Shown: positions 41,245 to 52,545 of the stretch, piece by piece | Position numbering within the stretch: the stretch's first letter is position 1 | How the letters are laid out: each line of letters begins with the position of its first letter | Source: Micromonospora sp. CB01531 | GTDB taxonomy: Bacteria; Actinomycetota; Actinomycetes; Mycobacteriales; Micromonosporaceae | Direction: 5' to 3' | DNA: 64,000 bases | Assembly (NCBI RefSeq): GCF_001905095.1 | Contig: NZ_LWLS01000127.1 | Location: 124,001-188,000, forward strand | Program-made: the position numbers and the translations under genes | The notes under the pieces: generated by a model | Databases searched by the model: none | Told to the model about the DNA's origin: nothing | What the model saw: the letters and a program-made list of their open reading frames with translations, nothing else

Positions 41245-41934
41245 GTGGTAATCACGAAAACTCGGTCGCCCATCCGCTCCAACGTCGGCCTCAAGGTCGT
41301 CATGGCGGTGACGGGCATTCTCCTGGTGCTGTTCCTCGTCGTGCACATGCTCGGCAACCTGAAGATCTTCACGGGCGAGACCTCGTTCGACCACTACGCG
41401 CACTGGCTGCGCGAGCTCGGGACGCCGCTGCTGCCGTCGACCTGGTACCTGTGGATCCAGCGCACCGTGCTGACCGTGGCCGTGCTCGCGCACATCGGCG
41501 CCGCCACCGTGCTGGCGATGCGTTCCCGGGCCGCCCGCCCGGTGGCGTACGCGCACCGCCGCAAGATCCACGTGAACTACGCGGCCCGCACGATGCGCTG
41601 GGGTGGGGTGATCATCCTGCTCTTCGTGATCTACCACATCCTGGACCTGACCACCGGTCACCTGAACCCGCAGGGCGACCCGAGCAACCCGTACGGCAAC
41701 GTGGTCGCCGACTTCGCCCCGTCGCGCTGGTACGTCACCCTCTTCTACGTCCTGGCCCTCGTCACGCTCGGCTTCCACCTGCGCCACGGCGCGTTCAGCG
41801 CGTTCCGCAGCCTCGGCCAGCAGACCCCGAAGGGCGAGCGCCGGGCCCGGACCGCCGCGCTGGTCTTCGCCGTCGTGCTGGTCGCCGGCTACCTGGTGGT
41901 CCCGTTCGCCGTACTCACCGGATTGGTGGCCTGA
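41245..41934 (+). CDS. sdhC: Succinate dehydrogenase cytochrome b subunit
   Basis: 229 residues with five membrane helices. It belongs to the single-anchor, diheme type found with Bacillus-like Sdh[51 protein letters not shown] and [20 protein letters not shown] contain the histidines expected to bind two b hemes. It anchors SdhAB in the membrane and passes electrons to menaquinone. GTG at 41245 is chosen from the promoter position; an ATG at 41179 would run across the operator region. Confidence 0.93.
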   Translation: MVITKTRSPIRSNVGLKVVMAVTGILLVLFLVVHMLGNLKIFTGETSFDHYAHWLRELGTPLLPSTWYLWIQRTVLTVAVLAHIGAATVLAMRSRAARPVAYAHRRKIHVNYAARTMRWGGVIILLFVIYHILDLTTGHLNPQGDPSNPYGNVVADFAPSRWYVTLFYVLALVTLGFHLRHGAFSAFRSLGQQTPKGERRARTAALVFAVVLVAGYLVVPFAVLTGLVA

Positions 41935-41935
41935 C

Positions 41936-43866
<1,931 letters not shown>

Positions 43867-43870
<4 letters not shown>

Positions 43871-44628
43871 ATCTGACCCTGCGCATCTGGCGCCAGCAGG
43901 GCCCTGAGGACAAGGGTCGGATGGTGACCTACCAGGTCGACGACGTGTCTCCGGACATGTCCTTCCTGGAGATGCTCGACGTGCTCAACGAGCGGCTGAT
44001 CCTCCAGGGCGAGGAGCCGGTCGCGTTCGACCACGACTGCCGCGAGGGCATCTGTGGCATGTGCAGCCTCATGATCAACGGCGAGGCGCACGGGCCGCAG
44101 CGCGGCACCACCGCCTGCCAGTTGCACATGCGGCAGTTCTCCGACGGCGACACGATCGACATCGAGCCGTGGCGTGCCCGGGCCTTCCCGGTCGTCAAGG
44201 ACCTGGTGGTCAACCGGAACGCCTTCGACCAGATCATCGCCGCCGGCGGGTACATCACCGCGCCGACCGGCAGCGCCCCGGAGGCCCACGCCAGCCCGGT
44301 GGCCAAGGCCGACGCCGACGCCGCCTTCGAGTCGGCCGCCTGCATCGGCTGCGGCGCCTGCGTGGCAGCCTGCCCGAACGGCTCCGGCATGCTGTTCACC
44401 GCCGCCAAGATCACCCAGCTGTCGCTGCTGCCGCAGGGCCAGCCCGAGCGGTACACCCGGGTGATCGGCATGGTGGACGCGCACGACGAGGCCGGCTTCG
44501 GCGGCTGCACCAACATCGGCGAGTGCGCGGCGGCCTGCCCGAAGGGCATCCCGCTGAACACCATCGGCCGGCTCAACCGGGACTACCTCAAGGCGACCGC
44601 GAAGCGCGCCGGCACCCCGGGCTCCTGA
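43867..44628 (+). CDS. sdhB: Succinate dehydrogenase iron-sulfur subunit
   Basis: 253 residues. The [2Fe-2S] ligands are C58, C63, C66 ([10 protein letters not shown]) and C84; the [4Fe-4S] and [3Fe-4S] ligands are in [17 protein letters not shown] (C159, C162, C165, C169) and [16 protein letters not shown] (C214, C220, C224). The three clusters carry electrons from SdhA to the quinone site. GTG start overlapping the sdhA stop (GTGA). Confidence 0.97.
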
Positions 44629-44662
44629 GCCCCGCGGCGGGTCCGCCCGCAGTCCGACCCCA

Positions 44663-44706
44663 CCGACCGCCGCACCCACTTCCACGGGTGCGGCGGTCGG
44701 CCTTTT
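44663..44706 (+). terminator. Rho-independent terminator of sdhCAB
   Basis: Perfect 15-bp arms (CCGACCGCCGCACCC at 44663-44677; partner at 44686-44700), an 8-nt loop, then CCTTTTCC. It starts 34 nt after the sdhB stop. Confidence 0.93.
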
Positions 44707-44782
44707 CCGGGAGTACGCGGGCGCGGCCGGCTCCGGCCTTCCCGACCCCGATCGGCGGCGAGCCGGCATGCTTCTCTCGACT

Positions 44783-45005
44783 CGCTACAAACTTGATGAC
44801 GTATCCGATTCGGCGCCGATGACCAGCCCGCTCCGGCAGGGCATGGGCCGAGAGGACTGCGGCTCGGCCCTCGGCCTGTCGCCCGCTTGGTCCTCGGCCC
44901 GTCGCCCGCTCGGTATCGGCCGCAGGTCCCCGCTTGCCGTCCTCGGTCCGGTTCGCCCGCGGTCCTCGGCCGAGGTCAGTCGTTTGGGTCATCAAGTTCG
45001 TAGCG
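44783..45005. mobile_element. MITE-like element with 18-bp terminal inverted repeats
   Basis: CGCTACAAACTTGATGAC (44783-44800) and GTCATCAAGTTCGTAGCG (44988-45005) are inverted copies with one mismatch, 223 bp end to end. Between them are several CCTCGG-containing repeats and no supported gene. No clear target-site duplication flanks it. This is the main content of the 527-nt gap after sdhB, along with the terminator. Confidence 0.6.
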
Positions 45006-45155
45006 TCCCCGCACACCCAACTGTCCGGCGTCAGCGAGGCCGCGGGACCCGGAGTCGCCGGCCGCCGGGAGCCGGGTGACGGGCGGCCCGCCGGTTCAAG
45101 TCCCTCGTCGCGGGTAGCAGCCCCGTGGACGGCACCGAAGAGGGGACAAAGAGGC

Positions 45156-45342
45156 ATGAAGGCAGGCCATGACCGACAAGGCGGGGGTCGACGAGATCCT
45201 GCCGCTGCTCGCCGGCGCCGACGACCCGCTGGACGTCGAGGACCTGCGTACCCACCGGCTGCCGCTGGCGCAGGAGCCGCAGGCGTACGAGATGTTCCAG
45301 CAGAAGCGGGACGGCTGCGTCAAGGTCGTGCTCACGCCGTGA
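45156..45342 (+). pseudogene. Remnant of a zinc-dependent alcohol/formaldehyde dehydrogenase
   Basis: GAGGGGACAAAGAGGC-ATG-AAG-GCA gives a ribosome site and the Met-Lys-Ala start typical of these enzymes, but the frame then leaves the family. From 45169, in another frame, the sequence reads GVDEILPLLAGADDPLDVED, LRTHRLPLAQEPQAYEMFQQ and KRDGCVKVVLTP, the last 50 or so residues of a glutathione-dependent formaldehyde dehydrogenase-like protein. So about 1 kb of the middle is missing. A 57-codon frame from 45169 is open and might be annotated as a gene, but it is best read as a deletion remnant next to the MITE-like element. Confidence 0.8.
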
Positions 45343-45465
45343 GCCGGACGGTGGTGATCGAATGGTGGTGATCAACGGAGGCGAACCGGCGCGCGGGTGG
45401 CTACCGTGTACTCGGCGGCGGCCCGGGCGGCCGCAGTGGCCTGCGGGACACGGGAGGGGACGGCG

Positions 45466-46608
45466 ATGGGCACAACCGAGGAGCAGGCGGTCGAGCGGGC
45501 GCTGGGCCGGCGGCTGTGGCGGATGGCCGGCGTGGCCGCCCTGGCCGGGGTGGCCTGGGTGGGCCGGGACGTGCCGCTGCAGCTCGGGGGCCGGCTCACC
45601 GGTGCCCGGGCGGCCCGTGCCGCCCGCTCCCCCCAGTTCCGCGACGGCACCTTCCACAACCCGGCGGGCACCCGGACGATGGTCGCCGACCCGGGCCGCA
45701 ACCTGCTCAGGGAGCTGCTGTTCGGCAAGCAGAAGCGGCGGCCGGACGGTCCCGTCCCGCTGCTGCGGCCGGCCGACCCGGCCCCGGCGGACACCGCCCG
45801 CGAGCTGAGCATCGTCTGGTACGGCCACGCGTCGGCCCTGGTCGAGATCGAGGGACACCGGGTGCTGCTCGACCCGGTGTGGAGCGACCGCTGCTCCCCG
45901 TCGGCCCGGATCGGGCCGCGCCGCATCCACCAGCCGCCGGTACGCCTCGACGAGCTGCCCCCCGTCGACGCCATCCTCATCTCCCACGACCACTACGACC
46001 ACCTGGACCTGGCCACCGTGCGCGGGCTGCTCGCCCACCAGTCCGCGCCGTTCCTGGTTCCGCTCGGCGTCGGTGCCCACCTGGACCGGTGGGGCGTACC
46101 GGCGGGGCGGATCGTCGAGCTGGACTGGTCGGAGAGCCACCGGGTCGGCGGGTTGACCGTCACCGCCACCGCCGCCCAGCACTTCTCCGGGCGCGGGCTG
46201 CGCCGCGACGGCACGCTGTGGAGCTCCTGGGTGGTGGCCGGGGCGCACCGGAAGGTCTTCTACACCGGCGACTCCGGCTACTTCGACGGCTACGCCGGCA
46301 TCGGCGCCGAGCACGGTCCGTTCGACGTCACGCTGATGCAGATCGGTGCGTACGACCGGGCCTGGCCGAGCATCCACATGTTCCCGGAGGAGGCCGTCGC
46401 CGCCCACCTCGACCTGCGCGGCGACCTGCTCCTCCCGGTGCACTGGGCCACCTTCAACCTCGCCCTGCACGACTGGTCCGAGCCGGTGGACCGGCTGTGG
46501 GCCGAGGCGAAGGCCCGCGACGTCCGGCTGGCGGTGCCACGCCCGGGCGAGCGCGTCGTGGTGGACGACCCGCCGCCGGTGGACGGCTGGTGGCAGGCGG
46601 TCGCCTGA
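45466..46608 (+). CDS. MBL-fold metallo-hydrolase (UlaG/NAPE-PLD-like)
   Basis: 380 residues. An N-terminal hydrophobic stretch (RMAGVAALAGVAWVGRDVP) may anchor it. The metallo-beta-lactamase core has IVWYGHASALVEIEGHRVLL, the metal motif LISHDHYDHLDLATVRG, TATAAQHFSGRG, VFYTGDSGYFDGY and LLLPVHWATFNLALHDW. This pattern belongs to the L-ascorbate lactonase/NAPE-PLD group of phosphodiesterases and lactonases; the substrate is open. GGAGGGG lies 6 nt before the ATG. Its stop abuts the convergent dGTPase stop exactly. Confidence 0.9.
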   Translation: MGTTEEQAVERALGRRLWRMAGVAALAGVAWVGRDVPLQLGGRLTGARAARAARSPQFRDGTFHNPAGTRTMVADPGRNLLRELLFGKQKRRPDGPVPLLRPADPAPADTARELSIVWYGHASALVEIEGHRVLLDPVWSDRCSPSARIGPRRIHQPPVRLDELPPVDAILISHDHYDHLDLATVRGLLAHQSAPFLVPLGVGAHLDRWGVPAGRIVELDWSESHRVGGLTVTATAAQHFSGRGLRRDGTLWSSWVVAGAHRKVFYTGDSGYFDGYAGIGAEHGPFDVTLMQIGAYDRAWPSIHMFPEEAVAAHLDLRGDLLLPVHWATFNLALHDWSEPVDRLWAEAKARDVRLAVPRPGERVVVDDPPPVDGWWQAVA

Positions 46609-48120
46609 TCAGAGCACGAAGGCGTCGGTCCAGAGCGCGCCGGAGCGGCCGGAGAGCGCGTCCAGCATCGCCACCGCCTGCCCGTCGGTGAGCTGGGCGA
46701 CGAAGTCGACGATCGCCCGGCCGCGGGCCCGGCCGATCCGGTCCGGCGTACGCGGGTGCAGCTCCGCCTCCGCCAGTTCGACGAGGTCGTGCAGCCGGCG
46801 GGGCAACCGGGACTCCTCCTCCGGGTCGAGCAGCCACTCCCAGAGCGCCTCCACCAGGCTGCCCAGCAGCCGCGCCTGGCCCCGCTGGTGCAGGGCCAGG
46901 TCGGGGCGGGCCAGCACGAACCGGTGGTGGACGAACTTGAGCACCTGCACCTCGTGCCACTGCGCCTTGGCCAGCAGCACGTGGCCGGAGCGCACGTCCG
47001 GCTCCGGGGTCAGCGTGATGGCCTCGACGAACCGGGTGGACCAGCGGGCGGAGAAGCGGGCCACGTACTGCTCCGCCTCGATCGACCCGTCGAACGGCAG
47101 CGCCAGCAGCCCCTCCACCAGTTCCTCGCGGACGTGTTCCACGGCGGCGGCGAACGCCTCGTCGTCGGCGATCCAGGCGTCCTTGCGGTGCAGCTGGCGG
47201 CGCAGCCGTTCGATGGCCGCCCCGGGGCGCCGGCCGGCGGCGGTCAGCGCGGCGCCGGTGATCGCCCGGAAGTGGCCGCTCTCCCGCTGCCAGGCCATCA
47301 GCTCGGCGGCCACCGCGCCCTGCTGGAGCACCCCGACCCGGTAGAAGTCCTCCACGTCGTGGATGGCGTACGCGATGTCGTCGGCGGTGTCCATGATGGA
47401 CGCCTCCGGGGTCTGCTGCCAGTCCGGGATCCGGCCGGCGAACGGCTCCCGGGCCTGCCGCAGGTCGTCCACCTCGGTCCGGTACGCGCCGAACTTCGCC
47501 GACCCGCTCTCCGAGTCGTCGGGCGGGGCGGCCGCGCCGCGGGGCGCCGGGTGGAGGTGTCGCGGGTGCGGGTCCGGGTGGTCCAGGCGGGTCCACGGAT
47601 ACTTCAGCATCGCCGCCCGGACCGCCGCCGTCAGGTCCAGGCCGGTGGTCGCCGCGCCCCGGATCTCCGTACTGGTGACGATCCGGTACGACTGGGCGTT
47701 GCCCTCGAAGCCGTCGGGCAGCCCGAGGCGCTGGCGGGCCAGCCGGTCCAGCACCCGCTCCCCCAGGTGCCCGAACGGCGGATGGCCGAGGTCGTGGGCG
47801 AGCGCGGCGGCCTCCACCACGTCCGGGTCGCAGCCACCCAGCTTCTCCAGCAGCTCGCGGTGCGCCTCCTCGGCGGTCAGCCGCTCGGCGATCGCCCGGG
47901 CCACCTGGGCGACCTTCAGGCTGTGGGTGAGCCGGTTGTGCACCAGCAGGCCGGACCCGCCCGGGCTGACCACCTGGGTCACCCCGCCCAGGCGGGTGAA
48001 GAACGGCGACGCGACGATCCGGTCCCGGTCGGTCCGGAACGGGCTGGCGGCCAGGTCGCCGAGCGCCCGGGCGCTGCCGCCGAAGAGCCGTCGGGCCCGC
48101 GGATCCGCAGGTTGTTCCAT
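46609..48120 (-). CDS. Deoxyguanosinetriphosphate triphosphohydrolase-like protein
   Basis: 503 residues, HD superfamily. HD metal motifs: [39 protein letters not shown] and [40 protein letters not shown] at the start is the family signature. It would remove triphosphate from dGTP or other dNTPs to balance pools or limit DNA synthesis. A region around residues 185-205 ([20 protein letters not shown]) is an insertion. TACCGT lies 8 nt before the ATG with no ribosome site. Confidence 0.93.
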   Translation of the reverse strand: MEQPADPRARRLFGGSARALGDLAASPFRTDRDRIVASPFFTRLGGVTQVVSPGGSGLLVHNRLTHSLKVAQVARAIAERLTAEEAHRELLEKLGGCDPDVVEAAALAHDLGHPPFGHLGERVLDRLARQRLGLPDGFEGNAQSYRIVTSTEIRGAATTGLDLTAAVRAAMLKYPWTRLDHPDPHPRHLHPAPRGAAAPPDDSESGSAKFGAYRTEVDDLRQAREPFAGRIPDWQQTPEASIMDTADDIAYAIHDVEDFYRVGVLQQGAVAAELMAWQRESGHFRAITGAALTAAGRRPGAAIERLRRQLHRKDAWIADDEAFAAAVEHVREELVEGLLALPFDGSIEAEQYVARFSARWSTRFVEAITLTPEPDVRSGHVLLAKAQWHEVQVLKFVHHRFVLARPDLALHQRGQARLLGSLVEALWEWLLDPEEESRLPRRLHDLVELAEAELHPRTPDRIGRARGRAIVDFVAQLTDGQAVAMLDALSGRSGALWTDAFVL

Positions 48121-48268
48121 GATCGCCCACGGTAGCGCAGCGAACCGGCCAGCAGCGACGGGTCGATGCTGCGCCCGCGCGGCGACTCGCCGTGGACGGG
48201 GTGGCGCGGACGTCGGGGGCGGACGGCAGAATGCACGACGGAACCCACCCGAGAAGGCGGATCAGATC

Positions 48269-50722
48269 GTGACCCAGTCTGTTCATCAGCGGATCGCCGA
48301 CGAGCTCAGCGTCGCCGAACGTCAGGTGCGGGCGGCCGTGGAGCTGCTCGACGGCGGCGCCACCGTGCCGTTCATCGCCCGATACCGCAAGGAGGCCACC
48401 GGCTCACTCGACGACGCGCAGCTGCGCACCCTCGAGGAGCGGCTGCGCTACCTGCGCGAGCTGGACGAGCGACGCGCCGCGGTGCTGGAGTCGATCCGGT
48501 CCCAGGGCAAGCTCGACGAGGCGCTGGAAGCGCAGATCATGGCGGCCGACTCGAAGTCCCGGCTCGAGGACATCTACCTGCCGTACAAGCCCAAGCGGCG
48601 GACCCGGGCGCAGATCGCCCGCGAGGCCGGGCTGGAGCCCCTGGCCGACGCACTGCTCGGCGACCCGACGCTGGACCCGCGGGAGGCGGCCGCCGGCTAC
48701 GTCGACGCGGACCGGGGGGTGGCCGACCCGGCCGCCGCGCTGGAGGGCGCCCGGGCCATCCTCATCGAGCGGTTCGCCGAGGACGCCGACCTGATCGGCA
48801 CGCTGCGGGAGCAGATGTGGTCGCGGGGCCGGCTGGTCTCCCGGGTACGCGACGGCCAGGAGAGCGCCGGCGCCAAGTTCGCCGACTACTTCGACTTCGC
48901 CGAGCCGTACCCGAAGCTACCCTCGCACCGGATCCTCGCCATGTTGCGCGGCGAGAAGGAGGGCGTGCTCGACCTGACCATGGACCCGGAGTCGGAGGGT
49001 AACTCCGACGCCGTGGCCAGCGGCCCGACCCGGTACGAGGCGGCGATCGCCGGCCGGTTCGGGGTCAGCGACCAGGGGCGCCCGGCGGACAAGTGGCTGA
49101 CCGACACGGTGCGCTGGGCCTGGCGGACCCGGATCCTCATCCACCTCGGCGCGGACCTGCGGATGCGGCTCTGGCAGGCGGCCGAGGAGGAGGCCGTGCG
49201 GGTGTTCGCGACCAACCTGCGCGACCTGCTGCTGGCCGCGCCCGCCGGCACCCGGGCGACCATGGGCCTGGACCCGGGTCTGCGGACCGGCGTGAAGGTG
49301 GCGGTGGTGGACGCCACCGGCAAGGTGGTCGCCACCCACACGATCTACCCGCACGAGCCGCGCCGGCAGTGGGACGCCTCGATCGACGTCCTCGCCAAGC
49401 TGGCCGCGGCGCACCAGGTGGAGCTGATCGCGATCGGCAACGGCACCGCCAGCCGGGAGACCGACAAGCTGGCCGGCGACCTGATCAAGCGGCACCCGGA
49501 GCTGAAGCTGACCAAGGTGGTGGTGTCCGAGGCCGGCGCGTCGGTCTACTCCGCCTCCGCGTACGCCTCGCAGGAGCTGCCCGAGCTGGACGTATCGCTG
49601 CGCGGCGCGGTCTCCATCGCCCGCCGCCTCCAGGACCCGCTCGCCGAGCTGGTGAAGATCGACCCACGCTCGATCGGCGTCGGGCAGTACCAGCACGACC
49701 TGTCCGAGGTGAAGCTGTCCCGCTCGCTGGACGCGGTGGTCGAGGACTGCGTCAACGCGGTCGGCGTCGACGTCAACACCGCCTCTGCTCCCCTGCTGAC
49801 CCGGGTCTCCGGCATCGGTGCCGGGCTGGCGGAGAACATCGTGCTGCACCGGGACGCCAACGGGCCGTTCCGCACCCGGGCCGACCTGAGGAAGGTGCCC
49901 CGGCTCGGGCCGAAGGCGTTCGAACAGTGCGCGGGCTTCCTGCGCATCCCCGGCGGCGACGACCCGCTGGACTCCTCCAGCGTGCACCCCGAGTCGTACC
50001 CGGTGGTGCGGCGGATCCTCGCCCACACCGGGCAGGACGTCCGCTCGCTGATCGGGCAGAGCCGGATCCTGCGCGGGCTGAAGGCGACCGACTTCGTCGA
50101 CGAGACGTTCGGCCTGCCCACCGTCACCGACATCCTCGCCGAGCTGGAGAAGCCCGGCCGCGACCCGCGCCCCGAGTTCCGGACGGCGACGTTCGTCGAG
50201 GGGGTCGAGACGATCGGTGACCTGAAGCCCGGGATGGTGCTGGAGGGTGTGGTCACCAACGTGGCCGCGTTCGGCGCGTTCGTCGACGTCGGCGTGCACC
50301 AGGACGGTCTGGTGCACGTGTCGGCCATGTCGCACACCTTCGTGAAGGACCCGCGGGACGTGGTGAAGTCCGGCGACGTGGTCCGGGTCCGGGTGCTCGA
50401 CGTCGACGTACCCCGCAAGCGCATCTCGCTGAGCCTGCGGCTGGACGACGAGGCGCCCGCCGGCGGTGGCCGCCCGGCTGACGGCCGGCGGGAGCGCGGT
50501 GGCCAGGGCGGCGGCGCGCGGGGCGGCCAGCGCGGCGGCCAGGGCGACGGTCAACGCGGTGGTCAGGGCGACGGTCAGCGCGGCGGTCAGGGCGGTGCGC
50601 CGCGCGGGGACCGGGGTGGCTCGCGCGGTGGGCCGCAGCAGCGGCCGGGGCGCGGCGGCGGAGCACCGGCCCCGGCCAACAGCGCCATGGCGGACGCGCT
50701 GCGCCGCGCCGGCCTGGCCTGA
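48269..50722 (+). CDS. tex: Tex-family transcription accessory protein with S1 domain
   Basis: 817 residues. Tex N-terminal helices ([40 protein letters not shown]), the YqgF/RNase H-like domain ([20 protein letters not shown]), helix-hairpin-helix ([20 protein letters not shown]) and a C-terminal S1 domain ([20 protein letters not shown]) are all present. Tex binds nucleic acid and affects transcription and toxin expression in several bacteria. Beyond the S1 domain lies a Gly/Arg/Gln tail of about 80 residues built on 8-residue repeats (GQGDGQRG), like eukaryotic RGG regions. GTG start after GAGAAGGCGG. Confidence 0.95.
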   Translation: MTQSVHQRIADELSVAERQVRAAVELLDGGATVPFIARYRKEATGSLDDAQLRTLEERLRYLRELDERRAAVLESIRSQGKLDEALEAQIMAADSKSRLEDIYLPYKPKRRTRAQIAREAGLEPLADALLGDPTLDPREAAAGYVDADRGVADPAAALEGARAILIERFAEDADLIGTLREQMWSRGRLVSRVRDGQESAGAKFADYFDFAEPYPKLPSHRILAMLRGEKEGVLDLTMDPESEGNSDAVASGPTRYEAAIAGRFGVSDQGRPADKWLTDTVRWAWRTRILIHLGADLRMRLWQAAEEEAVRVFATNLRDLLLAAPAGTRATMGLDPGLRTGVKVAVVDATGKVVATHTIYPHEPRRQWDASIDVLAKLAAAHQVELIAIGNGTASRETDKLAGDLIKRHPELKLTKVVVSEAGASVYSASAYASQELPELDVSLRGAVSIARRLQDPLAELVKIDPRSIGVGQYQHDLSEVKLSRSLDAVVEDCVNAVGVDVNTASAPLLTRVSGIGAGLAENIVLHRDANGPFRTRADLRKVPRLGPKAFEQCAGFLRIPGGDDPLDSSSVHPESYPVVRRILAHTGQDVRSLIGQSRILRGLKATDFVDETFGLPTVTDILAELEKPGRDPRPEFRTATFVEGVETIGDLKPGMVLEGVVTNVAAFGAFVDVGVHQDGLVHVSAMSHTFVKDPRDVVKSGDVVRVRVLDVDVPRKRISLSLRLDDEAPAGGGRPADGRRERGGQGGGARGGQRGGQGDGQRGGQGDGQRGGQGGAPRGDRGGSRGGPQQRPGRGGGAPAPANSAMADALRRAGLA
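50537..50600. repeat. 24-nt tandem repeat encoding the RGG tail of Tex
   Basis: GGYCAGGGCGACGGTCARCGC units repeat about two and a half times in frame; each gives eight residues. Copy number could change without a frameshift. Confidence 0.75.
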
Positions 50723-50732
50723 CCTCGGGCCA

Positions 50733-50786
50733 CGCTGTCGAGCTGACGTCGTCAACGGATCGCCGGAACGCGTCAGCTCGACAGCG
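50733..50786. terminator. Hairpin after tex
   Basis: Perfect 16-bp arms (CGCTGTCGAGCTGACG at 50733-50748; partner 50771-50786) with a 22-nt loop, 10 nt past the tex stop. No T tract follows. It could also belong to an intergenic repeat family. Confidence 0.65.
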
Positions 50787-50937
50787 CGACCGGAAGCGGA
50801 CCGCCCGGAGCTGACGGCACCGGGTGGCGGACCGGGCGCGCCGGTTGAGGCGGCGCGGGCACCGGACGGCTCACGGCCAGCCGTGCTGCGAGGGCGTCCC
50901 GGCGGCGGGCCGGCAAGGCCCGCGTACCGTGGCACAC

Positions 50938-51369
50938 GTGGCGGACGAGGGCCTGGAGTGGCGGGAGCGGCAGCGCCGCGCGGTGCGGGCGCACGCCGAG
51001 GCCGACGCCCGGCAGCGCGCCGCCGAGCAGGCCGAGGCGGCGGAGCTGGTGGCCCGGTTCGCGGCCGAGGCGACCCGGCGCGGCCTGCGCCCGGACCGGC
51101 TGACCGTGACGTCCTACGACGGCCGCGCCCATTACCGCACCCGGCTGACGGGGTGGTACGTGGACCGGGCGCGCAGTCGGGCGGTCGACGCCGAGGGCCG
51201 GTTCTATCTGCTGACCGTGCCGCCCAGCCTCCGGTCGCGGCTGCTCGGGGCCGACCCCGAGCCGTCCCCGCCGCCACTGGTTGTCGGGCGCGGTGGCCGG
51301 GACGGGGAGTCGATGGCGCTGCGGGACCTGCTCACCCGGCGGCTGGCAGCGGGCGACGACTGGGCCTGA
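50938..51369 (+). CDS. Hypothetical protein, helical N-terminus
   Basis: 143 residues. The first 55 are a charged Ala/Glu/Arg-rich helix, likely coiled coil (RRAVRAHAEADARQRAAEQA). Then comes a small beta-rich part, LRPDRLTVTSYDGRAHYRTR and LTGWYVDRARSRAVDAEGRF, and a Pro-rich linker. I recognise no family beyond similar actinobacterial hypotheticals. GTG start at 50938; there is no clear ribosome site, and another GTG lies 9 nt earlier. It is convergent with the DUF389 gene (6-nt gap). Confidence 0.65.
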   Translation: MADEGLEWRERQRRAVRAHAEADARQRAAEQAEAAELVARFAAEATRRGLRPDRLTVTSYDGRAHYRTRLTGWYVDRARSRAVDAEGRFYLLTVPPSLRSRLLGADPEPSPPPLVVGRGGRDGESMALRDLLTRRLAAGDDWA

Positions 51370-51375
51370 GCCGGC

Positions 51376-52329
51376 TCAGCCCCCGGCGGCCCGGTATCCG
51401 GCCGCCCGGTGGCGGATTCGCCACCACCACAGCTGCTGTACGACCAGGGTGGCAAGGCCGGCCAGCACGATCGCGAGCAGGTTGATCATCAGCTGGAGCG
51501 ACGAACCTGCCGCCTCCTGCCATACGCCGTACGCCGCCGCCACGGCCACGTTCGCGGCGGCCGGCACGGTGGTCACCGAGATCAGCACCCCGACCAGCGC
51601 GCCGGACTTCTTCGAGGTCAGGGAGAGCATGCCGGCGACACCGGCGAGCAGGCCGACCACCCAGGAGAGTGCGTCCGGCCGCCAGATGAAGTCGGTCAGC
51701 GGCCGGGGCGCCAGCAGCGTGGCCCGGCTGACCAGACCTGCCGCGGTCAACGCCCAGGTGCTCAGCACAGTCACCAGCATTGCGGCCAGGAACCCGACGA
51801 CCAGGGCCTGCACCGACCGGCCGACCACTCGCCAGTTGCGCCGCAGCAGTGCGACGCTGAGTGCGGCGAGCGGGCCGAATTCGGGGCCGACCACCATCGC
51901 CCCGACGATCAGGATCGGCTGGTCGAGCAGCACGCCGATACCGGCGATCATCGTGGCCACCATGATGAGAGCCAGGAATGTCCCGCTGAGCACCGTCTGC
52001 TCGCCGGTCTTCGCGGCGATCTCGTCCCAGACCAGTGCATCCTCCCCGTGCCCCGGCGCCTCCCGGGCGGCCCGTTCCGCCGCCGCCGAGAGCGTCACCT
52101 CGACGTCGTCGGCGGAGATGCCGCCACGCGCCTCGACGCCGAGTTCCTGGAGCCGCCGCAGGACGTTGTCGGCGCTCTCCCGGACCACGTCGCAGGTGAG
52201 GTAGTCGCCGGCCGGCTGTTGGGCGACACCGGGCAGCACCACGAGATGGGTCACGCCGGGATCGGCCGCCAACAGGTCGACGACGGCGCGCGACTGCTCC
52301 GGGGGCACGATCACCCTGAGGTGCAGCAA
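51376..52329 (-). CDS. DUF389 membrane protein
   Basis: 317 residues. A soluble N-terminal part (LHLRVIVPPEQSRAVVDLLA to about 110) precedes six or seven membrane helices: SGTFLALIMVATMIAGIGVL, LIVGAMVVGPEFGPLAALSV and LVGVLISVTTVPAAANVAVA. The repeated ILIVGAMVVGPEFGP motif defines DUF389. Function is unknown; a transporter or channel is likely. TTG is taken as start because GAGGAG precedes it at the right distance and no ATG or GTG lies nearby. Confidence 0.88.
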   Translation of the reverse strand: MLHLRVIVPPEQSRAVVDLLAADPGVTHLVVLPGVAQQPAGDYLTCDVVRESADNVLRRLQELGVEARGGISADDVEVTLSAAAERAAREAPGHGEDALVWDEIAAKTGEQTVLSGTFLALIMVATMIAGIGVLLDQPILIVGAMVVGPEFGPLAALSVALLRRNWRVVGRSVQALVVGFLAAMLVTVLSTWALTAAGLVSRATLLAPRPLTDFIWRPDALSWVVGLLAGVAGMLSLTSKKSGALVGVLISVTTVPAAANVAVAAAYGVWQEAAGSSLQLMINLLAIVLAGLATLVVQQLWWWRIRHRAAGYRAAGG

Positions 52330-52545
52330 CGCCTCTCCTCTCACCGGTCGACCCCGGAGCACTCTACTGCCGACGGCTGGGCGGGGAATCGCGCGACCAC
52401 GCCCGAGGCCGCGTCCTCTGCCCGGCAACATCGGTTGAACTGTCCGTGTCCGACGGCGGATCCGCGTTTCGCCGGTTTTGACTGTTTTATGGCTGATAGA
52501 ACCTTTCGGTAACCGACGGTGATGGAACACGTGGAGGTGGCGACG
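52330..52545. other. Divergent control region of the polysaccharide plus operon
   Basis: 216 nt without a gene. The AT-rich stretch near 52477-52510 (TTTTGACTGTTTTATGGCTG) contains a TTGACT -35-like hexamer and is the likely promoter of the sugar transferase operon. The -10 is uncertain. Starts at 52519 or 52522 would extend the next gene a few codons. Confidence 0.4.

Noticed and set aside
44768-45079. 103-codon open frame on the plus strand
   Set aside because: It runs through the MITE-like element and its repeats, has no ribosome site and no family similarity.
45093-45103. GGTTCAAGTCC, a tRNA T-loop-like sequence
   Set aside because: The flanking bases do not form the 5-bp T stem, and no acceptor, D or anticodon arms fit upstream.
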